Notes under the pieces: generated by a model
Databases searched by the model: none
Told to the model about the DNA's origin: nothing
What the model saw: the letters and a program-made list of their open reading frames with translations, nothing else
Source: Palaemon carinicauda
Lineage: Eukaryota > Arthropoda > Malacostraca > Decapoda > Palaemonidae
DNA length: 64,000 nucleotides
Assembly (NCBI RefSeq): GCF_036898095.1
Contig: NC_090729.1
Location: forward strand, 69,513,224 to 69,577,223
Direction: 5' to 3'
In this document: piece by piece, positions 46,190 through 56,405 of the stretch
How positions within the stretch are numbered: position 1 is the stretch's first letter
How the letters are laid out: every line of letters begins with the position of its first letter
Position numbers and translations under genes: made by a program

Positions 46190-46510
46190 CGGATTCTGAC
46201 ATAGGTAAAATCTATTTCTGGGTCGACCTGTGGCGGCCGGTGAAAAGAGTCCTTCTTATATACCTTTTCTGATAAAACCTTCCAGTTATACCAGAGAAAG
46301 ATAAAAGCATGGAATGCTGAGGTTACAACCCTCGCGCGAGCACCTTTTGGGTGTCGTGTATAAAGCAAAGGCGCGTGAAATCCACTATTCACAGGTTGTC
46401 TTCCATTTAGTTAATTCCTTCGTCAAAGGGATGGGCCGATACAAGGGCCCTAGCCAACCCCCAGCGCCACACCAACCACGCCCCGACGCGAGCGCCATCT
46501 GAACTACATC
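46190..46510 (+). repeat. Left terminal repeat of element E
   Basis: Near-perfect inverted copy of 53640-53972, with CCTCGCGCGAGCACCTTTTG, AAGCAAAGGCGCGTGAAATC and GCGCTCGCATCGGGG (inverted) as landmarks. Confidence 0.94.
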
Positions 46511-48068
46511 CTTCTTTTTGGACTTCGACATTGTGAAAATTTTTTGTGGTGCTCTTGGCTTTTTTCACACTCGTGGATTTATTTCGTCATGTCCGAAGCT
46601 CCATCTTCACACATTCCAATGTTAAGTACCATAGTTTGTTTTGACAGCTTTTTATAGTACCGGGCTTTTGTTTTATATCCAGTATAGGCTGTTTTATCAT
46701 TCCCGTCTGGCCCTTCACGGCGGCCATTGTTTGTTCACTTGTCTTGGGAATTCATCTTTGTCTGCCCGTTTAATACTCTGTCACTTAGGTTCTTGGTTAA
46801 GTCCCTGGCCTTATGCCTTTGGAACCGTTATTATTTTTTCGTTATTATGCTCATGGTACTTTTTACTAGCAAGTCCAGCCTACGAACAAGATAGCGTTCT
46901 AGCTTTGTTATTGTTTAGTACCCGCCCCACCAGGGCGTTCGTCACTCGACTTTGCTATTTATTTTAGGTTTTAGCAGATGCTATTCTTCGTTCGTAGTCT
47001 TATCTTGATGTACAGTTTTATTTTATACGTTTATAATAGTGTTGTGTGATTATTAGTCCTGATTTTGTGTCCAAGAGAGCGAGAGCTTGGGGTTCCCGTT
47101 TTCTGTTCGCAGTCACGAGTTACCCCTTTCTCTCGTTTTCTTTCTTAGCTCCGGTGGGTGAGCGAATTTCCCGTTTTCCGTTTTGTGCGTTCAACGGGTT
47201 CTCCCTCCCTCACCTCTCCCCCTACGGGTGTATGATAACTTACGAGTTATTTATTTTTGGTTACTTTTCAATAGTTAGCGTTATTTTTAGGTCCGAATTT
47301 CGTCCTCTCCCCGTTACGGCTTGGGAGTAGTTATGAACGTTTTTCCACTCCGCCATGAGGGACTCTCAATGACTTTCGTTCTATTGTTATATTTATATAT
47401 TGTTTACTACATGGGACGGGCTTCATATTGTTTAGATACGACCCTCCGGTGGCCCTTACTGCGGTCTCAGGCCACGGCCATATCCACAACAGCCATTGTT
47501 ATTACAATTGTGTTATTATTCATAATATAATTATTCAGGACCTTTCTTCTCCCTCCGGCTTCACCGGAGATCGTAAATACGCTTTACTATGATCTAAGCC
47601 TTAGCCTTTAGCTGCGGCTTGGCTTTTATATCTTTCACAATTGAATTATTAGCCACAATTGAATTATTCAGGACATCTCATTACCCTCCGGCTTCACCGG
47701 AGGTCGCCCATATACAGTACTTCACACTTATATTTGCCTTGCCTTTAGCTAAGGCTGGTGTTTATATTTATTTTAAGGGCATGTCACTGCTTCCCCGACC
47801 CTCGGAGGTCGGCAGATTGCTTTAAGTTATTTATTCTTCTGTCATTAACAGACATTAGGTAAATTACAATTATACAAACAATTGAATATTAAAGTGCCAT
47901 CAATGGTATGGGGCTGGATCATCTTAAAAGTGATATTCAGATATTAGTTAAATGCAATATTGGAGCTTAGGGAATTCAGTGAGTGCCGGAGCTCTATAAT
48001 AATAAGGTTTTTTAACCCCTTATCAGAGTTTCAAGGAACATCAGACTCATGTCTCCTTTCTTTTACAG
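46511..48068 (+). other. 5' region of element E
   Basis: T-rich; contains ATG at 46589 followed by twelve or more codons (MSEAPSSHIP...) and three related blocks with CTCCGGCTTCACCGGAG or CCTCCGGTGG near 47440, 47555 and 47690. It ends in TTTCTTTTACAG at 48068, a plausible acceptor for the Gag exon. No clean donor in matching phase was found. Confidence 0.6.
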
Positions 48069-50123
48069 AAGGTCCGTTGTACTGCCGAAGGATGCCCTGC
48101 CTCGTTCAACGACCCCGTTGGGCATGACCTCTGTCGGTCTCATGCGCACTGCTCCATCCCCTTTATCCGGGAACTGGGCCAGGCGCAATACATGGTCTGG
48201 TTCCCGGATTTGTGCTCGCTCTGTTACGAGCTGTCGTCAATTCTACTGAACGATGATGTAAGAGGGTTTTCCCTTTGTTCCTTATTTCTCGTTGGCAGAC
48301 ACTAATTTAGCCATGAATATGATATACACAGTATATTTTGGAGAGCAAACCCCCTCCTGCATCACTAATCACTGCAAATCTTACAGGCCGATGATGTCTC
48401 TCTTCGTTCAGCAAGGGCTACTCTTCGTCCGTGGGTGTCGGGCTTCGGCAGGAATGCCCCGTCTGGCGCACCCTATCTCCTCGATGGAGACATGGCCTCC
48501 CGTCTCTTCCCAGGCTCGACTACTGCTGCAGTCTCCCCTGACCTTACTGCCCCCTTAATTGAAGAAGTCAGGGCCACCATTTCCGCAGAGGACGAACCCC
48601 TCGTACCGCTGGACGTGGCAGATCTGGATATAGACGTAGAACCCAGGGACGAACAGGTAAGTGGTGCCGAGTTGGTAGAAACCCTTTTCTCTCCTACTCT
48701 CTCTTCTACCTCTTCCTTTCTAGGTTTTGATAACTCTAAGGCTTCTCCTCGGGATCCCTCTGCCTCTGTACGACCAAAGGTGAAGCCACTTCGAACTTAT
48801 AAGACTTCAGCTTTGACAGTATCAACGTCACCGGTCCCCGGATCCTCAACAGCTCCTGATATTCATATTGCTCCTCGTAAAACCACGACTCCTAAGAAGT
48901 CTAAGTCTACCAAATCCAAGACAAAACCAACGGGTGGCTTTCAGGTACCCTGGGGCGATCTCGTCCCCATCGAACTGGTCAGAGATTTGGTCAGAGAACA
49001 AATTCAACATCACTCTGGGGCGATGACAGAGATTAAGGATATGATGGCTACTCTGATCCGCGCCGGAACTCAGCTTCCTCCCACTTCTGCCCCAGACGCA
49101 TCGAAGCTACCGCCCTTCGATAAAAACAATCCTTGGCGGTTTGCCTTGCATGCCCCATTCTTAGATGGTTCCCTAACTCTGGAGGGCATAGGCACCCGCC
49201 TTCTAGAGGACCTGGAGTTCTACCCCCGGGGCCTAGAATTCCCGTTCAATGGTTTCGTACGTTTAACGGAACATGCATTGGTCCGTATGGACAAGGTACT
49301 GAAGGAAACGGTGATATTTCCAAAAGAGCAGGTCCAGGCTATCTGAGCCAGAACACTATCAGAGTGGGGGTGTATTAACTCCAAGCTCACCCCACACAAA
49401 GGTGCCTACACTATTTTTACGACAGCGGCCTCCATCTCTTTGCCGCTCATAGACAAAGTCACAGAGCTGACTATACAGGCCATCAAGGAAGGCTCTTCCA
49501 TGCCGGCTCTCAAAGAGACGGACCCCACCTCTTTGCTTATTCCGGGTACCTCTGCAACCTGGGATGCCGCAGCTTCTACCTTCACAGTGGGGAAGCTAGA
49601 CCCGGACTGTGCCTCTACTCTTTTCTCTGAGAAGCTTCCCAGATTAATAGAGAGTCTTCTCAAAACTGAGTACGAGACCTGTACTAGACTAGCTAGGTCC
49701 CTCCAATCCATCACCTCCATGGAGTCCTTAGCATCTCTTTACCCAGAGGAAACGCTGTTCAGAGTCGCCACAAAGAACCAGCTGCTGTCCTACCAAATAG
49801 ACCTCCATGACTTCTAGTCAGCTCGAGTTAGTTGCAGGAAGTTCGTTCTGTCTGAGGCCTCCATCAGACATGAACCGAACAGGCTGATAGCCTCCTCCTG
49901 CTGGGGTAAGACCCTCTTCCCTCAGACCGAGGTGGATAAGGTTCTTCAGGACGCGGCGAGGGCAAACCAAAATTTGCAGGTAAGGTGGGGTCTCTCAGCC
50001 AAAAAGAAGTTCGAACCCCAGAGACACACGTTCTTCAAGAAGAAGCAGAGGTTTAGTCCTTACAAGACTACCCGGGGTACCTCGTCCCCACAGTCTTCTG
50101 CGGCCTCGACTTCTCAACAATAG
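48069..50123 (+). pseudogene. Gag of element E (intron-containing, three in-frame stops)
   Basis: Exon 48069-48257 encodes a Cys/His-rich segment: CTAEGC, HDLCRSHAHC, WFPDLCSLCYEL. After a predicted 129-bp intron the same frame continues from 48387 through Pro/Ser-rich and Lys-rich (KKSKSTKSKTK) parts to TGA at 49344. The frame is otherwise open to TAG 49815 and TAG 50121. It carries a TRLARSLQSI segment and the conserved core HEPNRLIASSCWGKTLFP and QNLQVRWG, matching B and A. Gag would package the element RNA; family assignment is by position and shared core. Confidence 0.83.
48258..48386 (+). other. Predicted spliceosomal intron in DIRS Gag
   Basis: The donor GTAAGA follows GAT codon 48255-48257 and the acceptor AATCTTACAG ends at 48386. 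Both sides are in the same frame (phase 0) and the intron contains a TAA in that frame near 48303. The length of 129 is a multiple of three. Confidence 0.7.
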
Positions 50124-50235
50124 GCTCCCCCTCAGCAGGTAGTCTACCTCGCTGCTCCCCCTAGTACACAGCCCAACCCCTCTTGGATGTCCTCTCCTGC
50201 ATACAACCCTGCCTACGAATCCTCCGGTTCCTTTC

Positions 50236-51132
50236 GTGGATACCAGAGAGGGAGTTTCAGAGGTAGAGGATAGTTCCGCCAACGCGGCGGACCTAGAGCA
50301 AGGGGTGCCCGTGGAGGGAGGGGCCCTAAGTTCACTCCCTCCCAATGATGTGATGCCGGTAGGAGGGAGATTTTATCACTTCCGAGACCATTGGAACTTC
50401 AGTCCATGGGCTCACAGCATAATATCCAGGGGCTTGGGTTGGAAACGGTCACAGGGATCCCCTCCTCCACCAGTGACCTTCTTCCAGAGACCCACTCCCA
50501 TCCTGGAAGAGTACACCACGGAGTTACTCAAGAAGAAAGCAATCAAACGGGTTCGATCCCTAAAATTCCAAGGCCGCCTGTTTACAGTCCCGAAGAAAGA
50601 CTCGTCGGCGTTGAGGGTAGTTCTGGACTTGTCGAAGCTCAACTCTTACATCCTTTGCGACAAGTTCCGTATGCTGACTATCTCTCAGGTACGGACCTTA
50701 CTTCCCCGTGGGGCCGTCACCACCTCTATCGATCTTACCGACGCCTATTATCATGTCCCAGTAGCTCGAAACTTCTCTCCTTACCTAGGCTTCCGTCTCG
50801 GCAAGAGAGCCTTTGCATTCAAAGTCATGCCCTTCAGTCTCAGCATTGCCCCCAGGATATTCACAAAACTGGGGGAGACGGTGCTCGAGCAACTCAGACA
50901 CCAAGGGATACAGATCATCGCCTATCTGGACGATTGGCTCATTTGGGCCCAGTCGCACCAGGAATGCAACAGAGCTACGTCGAAGGTACTCCATTTTCTC
51001 GCCAAACTGGGCTTCCAAGTCAACCTCCGGAAGTCCCGCCTACAACCATCAAGCCACTTCGAATGGTTAGGCATCCGTTGGAACCTTTCAAAGCACAGAC
51101 TCTCCCTTCCTCCCAAGAAGGTAGGGAGATAG
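50236..51132 (+). pseudogene. DIRS reverse transcriptase of element E
   Basis: Copies element RNA into DNA. A 298-codon frame with all main RT boxes: KFQGRLFTVPKKDSSALRV, LDLSKLNSYI, SIDLTDAYYHVPV (first palm Asp), SIAPRIFTKLGE and IIAYLDDWLIWAQ (YxDD catalytic pair), then VNLRKSRLQPS and WLGIRWNL. The RT leader PVGGRFYHFRDHWNFSPWAH precedes it. The frame stops at TAG 51130-51132 and RNase H continues in the +2 frame, so one frameshift separates them. The RT domain itself looks intact. Confidence 0.9.
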
Positions 51133-51154
51133 GAACTTTCTCAAACACAGACAG

Positions 51155-52171
51155 GTGTCCAGAAGAGCTTTAGAACGAATCCTCGGCCTTCTCCAATTTG
51201 CCTCACTGACCGATCTCCTATTAAAAGCCAAACTCAAAGACATCAATCGAGTTTGGAGAAAGAGAGCGACAATACCTTTAAGAGATAAGACCTCGAAGAT
51301 CCCCTCTATCTTGAAAATGAGACTACAACCATGGTCCAAACGGAGGAACCTCTCCAAATCGGTTCCTCTACAGTTCCCCTCTCCACAAGTGACAATTCAT
51401 ACCGACGCGTCTCTGAGTGGATGGGGGGGTTACTCCCAACATCAGATGTTTCAGGGCTCTTGGTCACCCGCCATGAGGCAGTTCCATATCAATGTTCTCG
51501 AAGCCATGGCGGTGTTCTTGACCCTGAAGAGAATCTTTCCTCCGAGGTCGACCCACATCAGAGTAGTCTCAGACAACACGGCCGTAGTCCCCTGCCTCAA
51601 CAGAGGGGGATCCAAATCACCCAACCTGAATCAGATCCTGGTCACTATTTTCGCCTTGGCAGCCGAAAAAGACTGGTTCCTGTCAGCAACTCACCTAGCA
51701 GGAGTCCAGAATGTGATGGCAGACTCATTATCCAGGACGAGCCCACTGGAATCGGAGTGGTCCCTGGACATGCACTCCTTCCGGTGGATACTCAGGCTGG
51801 TTCCAGGTCTCCAGGTAGATCTATTCGCGACCCAACTCAATCACAAACTCCCATGTTATGTGACACCGAAGCTGGACCCTCAGGCTTATGCCATGGACGC
51901 ATTAACCCTGGATTGGAACCATTGGCAGAAGATCTACTTATTCCCTCCAGTGAATCTTCTACTGAAAGTCTTGCACAAACTCCGCTCCTTCAACGGGGCA
52001 GTGGCTTTAGTGGCACCTCACTGGCCAAAGAGCAGTTGGTTTCCTCTCCTCCTCGAGTTGAAACTCCGTCCCTTCCGGATCCCATTCCCCAAACTGACCC
52101 AAGTGGTCCAAACTCGGACTGTGTCAGATTCCTCAAGGATAGCCAAAACCCTAACTTTGTGGATTTCATGA
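51155..52171 (+). pseudogene. RNase H and methyltransferase-like region of element E
   Basis: A 338-codon frame. RNase H catalytic residues are visible: Asp in TIHTDASLSGWGGYS, Glu in NVLEAMAVFLTLK, Asp in VVSDNTAVV and Asp in VMADSLSR. Then VDLFATQLNHKLPCYVTP, MDALTLDWNHW, IYLFPPVNLLLKVL and LVAPHWPKSSWFPLL, the region of DIRS elements described as methyltransferase-like. It overlaps the YR frame at its 3' end, a DIRS trait. It is probably joined to RT in an intact relative. The domain looks complete, but it is cut off from the RT frame. Confidence 0.88.
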
Positions 52172-53113
52172 AGTTTGCGGCTCTAAGGGATGCAAACATT
52201 GACCCAGATAATGTCTTCTTTATAGAATCAGACAAAAGGGACTCTACGATTCGCCAATATGATTCGGCAGTTAAGAAACTAGCAGATTTCTTAAAGAGTT
52301 CAGACCATTCGGTTATGACTCCTAATTTAGCCATCTCCTTTAGGTCCATATTTGACAAAGGCCTAGCAGCTAGCACTATAACCACCATTAAGTCAGCTCT
52401 GAGGAAAGTCTTCCTGGTTGGGTTTAACATCAACCTGGCGGAGTCTTATTTCTCGTCTATTCCAAAAGCATGTGCTAGGCTTCGACCTTCGGTTCGTCCA
52501 CAAAAGGTCTTTTGGTCTCTAAATGATGTCCTCAAACTGGCCTCCGACACGGACAACGAATCCTGCTCCTATATCACTCTTCTTAGGAAGACTTTATTTC
52601 TAACAGCTTTGGCCTCGGGTTCTAGAATCTCAGAACTAGCAGCTCTCTCACGAAACTCAGAAAACATGGATTTCCTCCCTTCAGGTGAAGTACTTCTTTC
52701 TCCAGACAGGGCGTTCCTAGCTAAAAATGAAGACCCCCAAAATAGGTGGTCCCCTTGGAAGATTATTTCTCTTCTCCAAGATACTTCTCTATGTCCGGTC
52801 ACCACTCTCAGGGCCTTTTTAGCCAGGACTGCTACCCGATCGTCTGGCCCCTTGTTTATCAGAGAACAAGGAGGTACCATTTCCATAAGTGGTATTAGGC
52901 AACAGATCCTATACTTCATTAAACACGCCAATTTGGGATCATTTCCCCATGCTCATGATATGCGGTCAATTATTTCCAGAATATGGACTTTGATGACCTT
53001 AAAAAGTACACGGGTTAGAAATCTCCCATGGTCTTCAAACGCCACTATCTAAAGAACTTACAGGCTCTTAAATACCCAACGGTTGCAGCTGGGAGCCTTA
53101 TCTCTCCCCAGTG
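52120..53113 (+). pseudogene. DIRS tyrosine recombinase of element E (frameshift and stop near the Tyr)
   Basis: The frame is open from 51331, overlapping RNase H, with recognisable YR sequence from about 52120. Core-binding: IRQYDSAVKKLADFLK, LAASTITTIKSALRK, IPKACARLRPS. Catalytic: Arg in SGSRISELAAL (codon at 52624) and HDMR (52954-52965). A missing base near 52970 shifts the frame. In the next frame FDDLKKYTG is followed by TAG where other copies have Trp, then KRHYLKNLQ with the Tyr at 53046-53048 and AAGSLISPQ ending in TGA at about 53113. The recombinase is therefore inactive here. Confidence 0.9.
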
Positions 53114-53495
53114 ATCTTTTGTTCTTCCTTTCATCCATCTCTTTTCTTCTCCCTCCTACCCGCCACTCGCACCACGACGCCGCTTCCTTGGTGGTTCGTT
53201 AGCCCTAAGTTTATTACATATTAGGTTAATATGATTGTAACTATTATTGTTTACCGTAATTATAGGGTTGGGATATTTTTAGCCATGTCAGTTTTGATGC
53301 ATGTTTACTCTGATACTCGGAGGCTTCCCTGTTATCATGTTTGTTTAACCTTACTCTCACTATGCCCTGTGGCTAGTTTATGTTTTATGTTTACTTACCT
53401 TAATTATATATGATTTTCTTTACATGGTATTGTTTCTCTCCCCTCATTAAATTAGTAGTTAATGTTGGGCTTGGAAGGCATTCTCTAGTACATTT

Positions 53496-53582
53496 TCACC
53501 GGCCGCCACAGGTCGACCCAGAAAAGGGATTTTGACGAAGGAAAAATCTATTTCTGGGGAGAGACCTGTGGCGCCCGGTGAA
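53496..53582 (+). repeat. ICR of element E
   Basis: TCACCGGCCGCCACAGGTCG and onward to about 53523 is the exact reverse complement of the left end (about 46216-46244). The following AGGGATTTTGACGAAGG to GCGCCCGGTG is the exact reverse complement of the right end (about 53918-53972). Confidence 0.95.
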
Positions 53583-53639
53583 ACCCTTCCCCTTTATTTT
53601 ACACGATCCCACCCTTTCCTTTCCAAGCCATCATGGCCA

Positions 53640-53972
53640 ATACAGAAGGATGTTGTTCAGATGGCGCTCGCATCGGGGCGTGGGTGGTGTGGCGCTGGTG
53701 GGTTGGCTAGGGCCTTTGTATCGGCCCATCCCTTTGACGAAGGAATTAACTAAATGGAAGACAACCTGTGAATAGTGGATTTCACGCGCCTTTGCTTTAT
53801 ACACGACACCCAAAAGGTGCTCGCGCGAGGGTTGTAACCTCAGCATTCCATGCTTTTATCTTTCTCTGGTATAATTGGAAGGTTTTATCAGAAAAGGTAT
53901 ATAAGAAGGACTCTTTTCACCGGGCGCCACAGGTCTCTCCCCAGAAATAGATTTTTCCTTCGTCAAAATCCC
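53640..53972 (+). repeat. Right terminal repeat of element E
   Basis: Inverted partner of 46190-46510, ending CACAGGTCTCTCCCCAG, AAATAG, then CCTTCGTCAAAATCCC. Confidence 0.94.
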
Positions 53973-54415
53973 TTTTTTGGGTGAGATAGCCATGTCATCC
54001 TGATGGCCCGCCCGTTACTTTTCATCCCCTCCCATTCTTAGTGTGGGGTCTCGCGTCATGCAATGGCTGCTCCTGGAATGGTTCAACAGGAAACGTGTTA
54101 GTTGTAGCACATTGAGATCGGGAGTTGTAACGGCTCTTTTGCCCACGTTTCCTACCCTATCCCTTATCCTTCGAGACAAGGTTAACTCTATTCGGGGAAG
54201 GATAACCATGGCTTGTTATTAACACGTCCCTAATCTATACCCGATATCTCTCAAGATATTTGCCTCGGAGGTTAGAACTCCATGATAACCTCTAAGGTAG
54301 AATTTCTCTGGTTTATCACTCGCAGAAATATCCCAAGCAGAAGCTGCCAATGAGGAACTTCCATTAGGACGACATGACTATCTCACCCAAAATAGATTTT
54401 TCCTATGTCAAAATA
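53973..54415 (+). repeat. ICR right half and right terminal repeat of copy D
   Basis: Begins TTTTTTGGGTGAGATAGCCA, the second half of a family-1 ICR, then continues through a diverged terminal repeat (ATTCGGGGAAGG, TTTATCACTCGCAG) to GACGACATGACTATCTCACC and AAAATAG near 54395. Confidence 0.8.
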
Positions 54416-54439
54416 ATACTGTACATAAAAGTAGACCTC

Positions 54440-54545
54440 CTGTTAATAATAATAACAAACATTATTATTATCATTATTATTATTATTATTATTAATGATT
54501 GATTATTGTTGTTGTTGTTGTTGTTACTATTAATTATTATCCTTA

Positions 54546-54606
<61 letters not shown>

Positions 54607-54656
54607 AAGTTTTATTTTTAATAATAATATTATTATTATTATTATCATTATTACAA
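54440..54656. repeat. Imperfect ATT/TTG microsatellite
   Basis: Long ATT and ATC tracts with a GTT run near 54507. It encodes only spurious Ile/Asn runs. Confidence 0.93.
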
Positions 54657-55330
54657 GCTAGACTATAACCCTAGTTGGAAAAGCAAGATGCTATATGCCC
54701 AAGGGCTCCAACAGGGAAAAATAGCCTAGTGAGGAAAGGAAAAAAAAGGAAACACACGACTAGAGAAAATAAATAAAAAATAAAATAATTCTAGAACATT
54801 AACAACATTAAATTAGATTTTCACATATAAACAATAAAAAATTAAAAAAAAAACAGGAAGGAGAGAAATGAGATAGAACAGTATGCCCGAGCATACACCA
54901 CAGCAAGAGAACTCTAACCAAAGACAGTGGAAGCACATGGTAAAGAGGCTATGGCACTACCCAGGACCAGAGAACAATGGTTTAATTTGGGAGTGTCCTT
55001 CTCCTAGAAGAGCTGCTTACCATAGATGAAGAGTCTCTTCTACGTTTACCAAGAGGAAAGTAGCCAGCCACTGAACAATTACATTGAGTTGTTAACGCCT
55101 TGACCAATGAAGAATTGTTTGGTAATCGCAGTGTTGTCAGGTGTACAGTATGTGGACAGAAGAGAATGTTGTAAGAATAGGCCAGACTATTCGGTGCATG
55201 TGTAGGCAAAGACAAAATGATCCGTAACCAAAGATAGGGATCCAATGTACTGTAGTACTGTCTGGCGAGTCAAAGGATCTATCAACTCTTGAGCAGTAGT
55301 AGCTTAACGCATTGCTGGTGCCTTGGCCAA
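54657..55330 (-). repeat. ATT-tailed LINE/SINE-like repeat, 5' and 3' parts
   Basis: On the minus strand it starts near 55330, matches the LINE 5' region at 31911-32360, and ends in a CCCTGTTGGAGCCCTTGGG block followed by the ATT tract. It has no coding frame, so it looks like a non-autonomous derivative of the LINE at 31911. Confidence 0.72.
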
Positions 55331-55390
55331 CTTACTAACTATGAAAAATAAACTACAACTTCAAGTATCAAATTGATTAGCTGTACACAC

Positions 55391-55541
55391 CTCTTTGATC
55401 ATGGGTGAATTACTAGGCTTGTAATCTGTGCAAAGGGAGATGAGGACTTCTGTAGTATCATCTGGGACATTTGAAAGAAGAACTGAACCATATCGTAAAA
55501 TGTTGTCTTTTGCTTCGTTAAATTCCAAAGTCGAGATATAC
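55391..55541 (-). CDS. Vps11: Vps11 exon (upstream of the two)
   Basis: A 151-nt exon on the minus strand between a CCCCTCTTACAG acceptor and a GTGTGTAC donor. After one base completing the previous codon it encodes 50 residues, including YISTLEFNEA, LRYGSVLL, NVPDDTT and LCTDYKPS, ending in phase 0. These match, in order and spacing, the conserved Vps11 stretch with YIG, RYG, an HxPxxTT box and LCTDYRPS. That stretch precedes the EEF segment encoded by exon 6539-6737. Vps11 acts in HOPS/CORVET at endosomes and lysosomes. No other Vps11 exon is seen between 55542 and 64000. Confidence 0.9.
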
Positions 55542-55868
55542 CTGTAAGAGGGGAAAAGGAAGAATTAATAAATTGAGAAAAAAAAACATCAAATATCCTA
55601 GTTTTAAAGATTTATCATTTCATAACCATCATAATCTATGAAAGCTAGATTTGTAGGCTTACTTTTAAAATTACAGCATCCTTTTCCAAAGTCTTTCACT
55701 TATAAAAGTGCTCTCTGATAATTTTTTCATAATTTTATGAAGTCACCTCACACAAATAGCATGGTTAAGAGGAATTTCCTGCCTTTACCCTTCTCAATTG
55801 TATAGTATTTCCTTTTACTACTGCACAGCATAACAGTTTTGCTATGTTAATCAAATTTAAGGACATTA
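55542..55868 (-). other. Vps11: Vps11 upstream intron, nothing recognised
   Basis: AT-rich with a pyrimidine-rich stretch (minus strand) before the exon acceptor. No repeat or coding frame recognised. Confidence 0.6.
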
Positions 55869-56312
55869 CAGACAGTCCTAAGGTACGAACATCAAATTTA
55901 CAAACGCTAAATACAGCAAGTCAAAATTATGTTTGTAAACTCTCCGGAGTTATAATTTTAAAATTAGCGCCACTCCCAACTCGGTCACGATGCTGCTGCC
56001 ACCCAGACCGGGCGGCAGTACCGAATCACCTTTATTCAAAATCCATTGTGTTTGCTATTGTATTCATTGAACTGTTAGTATGTGTTACCTCTGCCATATA
56101 TTTGCCCTATTACAGTAAATTACAATAACATTGACTATGGCTGATAAGTAGATTGCTAGTGGTAGTGCAATGAAGTTCAAAATTAGTGGTGATAATGGCA
56201 CTGGTGCGAAGAAAAGGCAGGCAATTTAAATGCAAATCAAAGTAGCCATTATCAAGAAACTAGAAGGTGGTGAAAAGATGGCAAATATTACAAGTGCATA
56301 TCAAGTAAAGTA
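55869..56312 (+). mobile_element. Tigger-like element T4, 5' fragment
   Basis: CAGACAGTCCTAAGGTACG follows TA at 55867-55868, a Tigger-type terminus different from T1-T3. ATG at 56136 leads into transposase N-terminal sequence cut off by T3 at the TA 56311-56312. Confidence 0.7.
56136..56310 (+). pseudogene. Tigger transposase N-terminus of T4
   Basis: KKRQAI, then (after a stop) IKVAIIKKLEGGEKMANI and TSAYQV form the first helices of a psq/CENP-B helix-turn-helix. At least two stops occur (TAG after MADK, TAA after RQAI). It stops in mid-domain where T3 is inserted. Confidence 0.72.
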
Positions 56313-56405
56313 CAACATCTACATACGAATTTAATTCGTTTCGGGACCTACTTCGTATGTTAAAATAGTCGTAAGTTGGATTAAATATTCCCATAAGAGT
56401 ACACT

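Larger units (their letters stand above)
46190..53972 (+). mobile_element. DIRS family-2 element E, structurally complete
   Basis: A 7.78-kb DIRS1-like element: left terminal repeat 46190-46510, 5' region, Gag with a predicted intron, RT, RNase H/methyltransferase-like region, overlapping YR frame, ICR 53496-53582 and right terminal repeat 53640-53972. Gag has three in-frame stops and the YR a frameshift and a stop, so this copy is inactive but recent enough to be fully legible. Confidence 0.92.
42556..54415 (+). mobile_element. DIRS family-1 copy D, with element E in its ICR
   Basis: 5'-truncated at the LINE boundary inside Gag. Order: Gag core, RT, RNase H/methyltransferase-like, YR ending 45612, 3' region, ICR half (46149-46189), element E (46190-53972), other ICR half from 53973, right terminal repeat to about 54415. 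All coding parts are degraded. Confidence 0.82.

Noticed and set aside
46589..46625. ATG with a short frame (MSEAPSSHIP) as the first Gag exon of E
   Set aside because: The B-nested fragment has a similar start near 23295, which is suggestive, but no donor gives the phase required by the Cys-rich exon.
48657..48723. Strong CAG|GTAAGT donor and pyrimidine-rich CTAG acceptor within E Gag
   Set aside because: Removing these 67 bases would shift the frame, whereas the unspliced frame stays open and fits Gag. Treated as chance.
54403..54648. Ile/Asn-repeat frame
   Set aside because: Translation of the ATT microsatellite.
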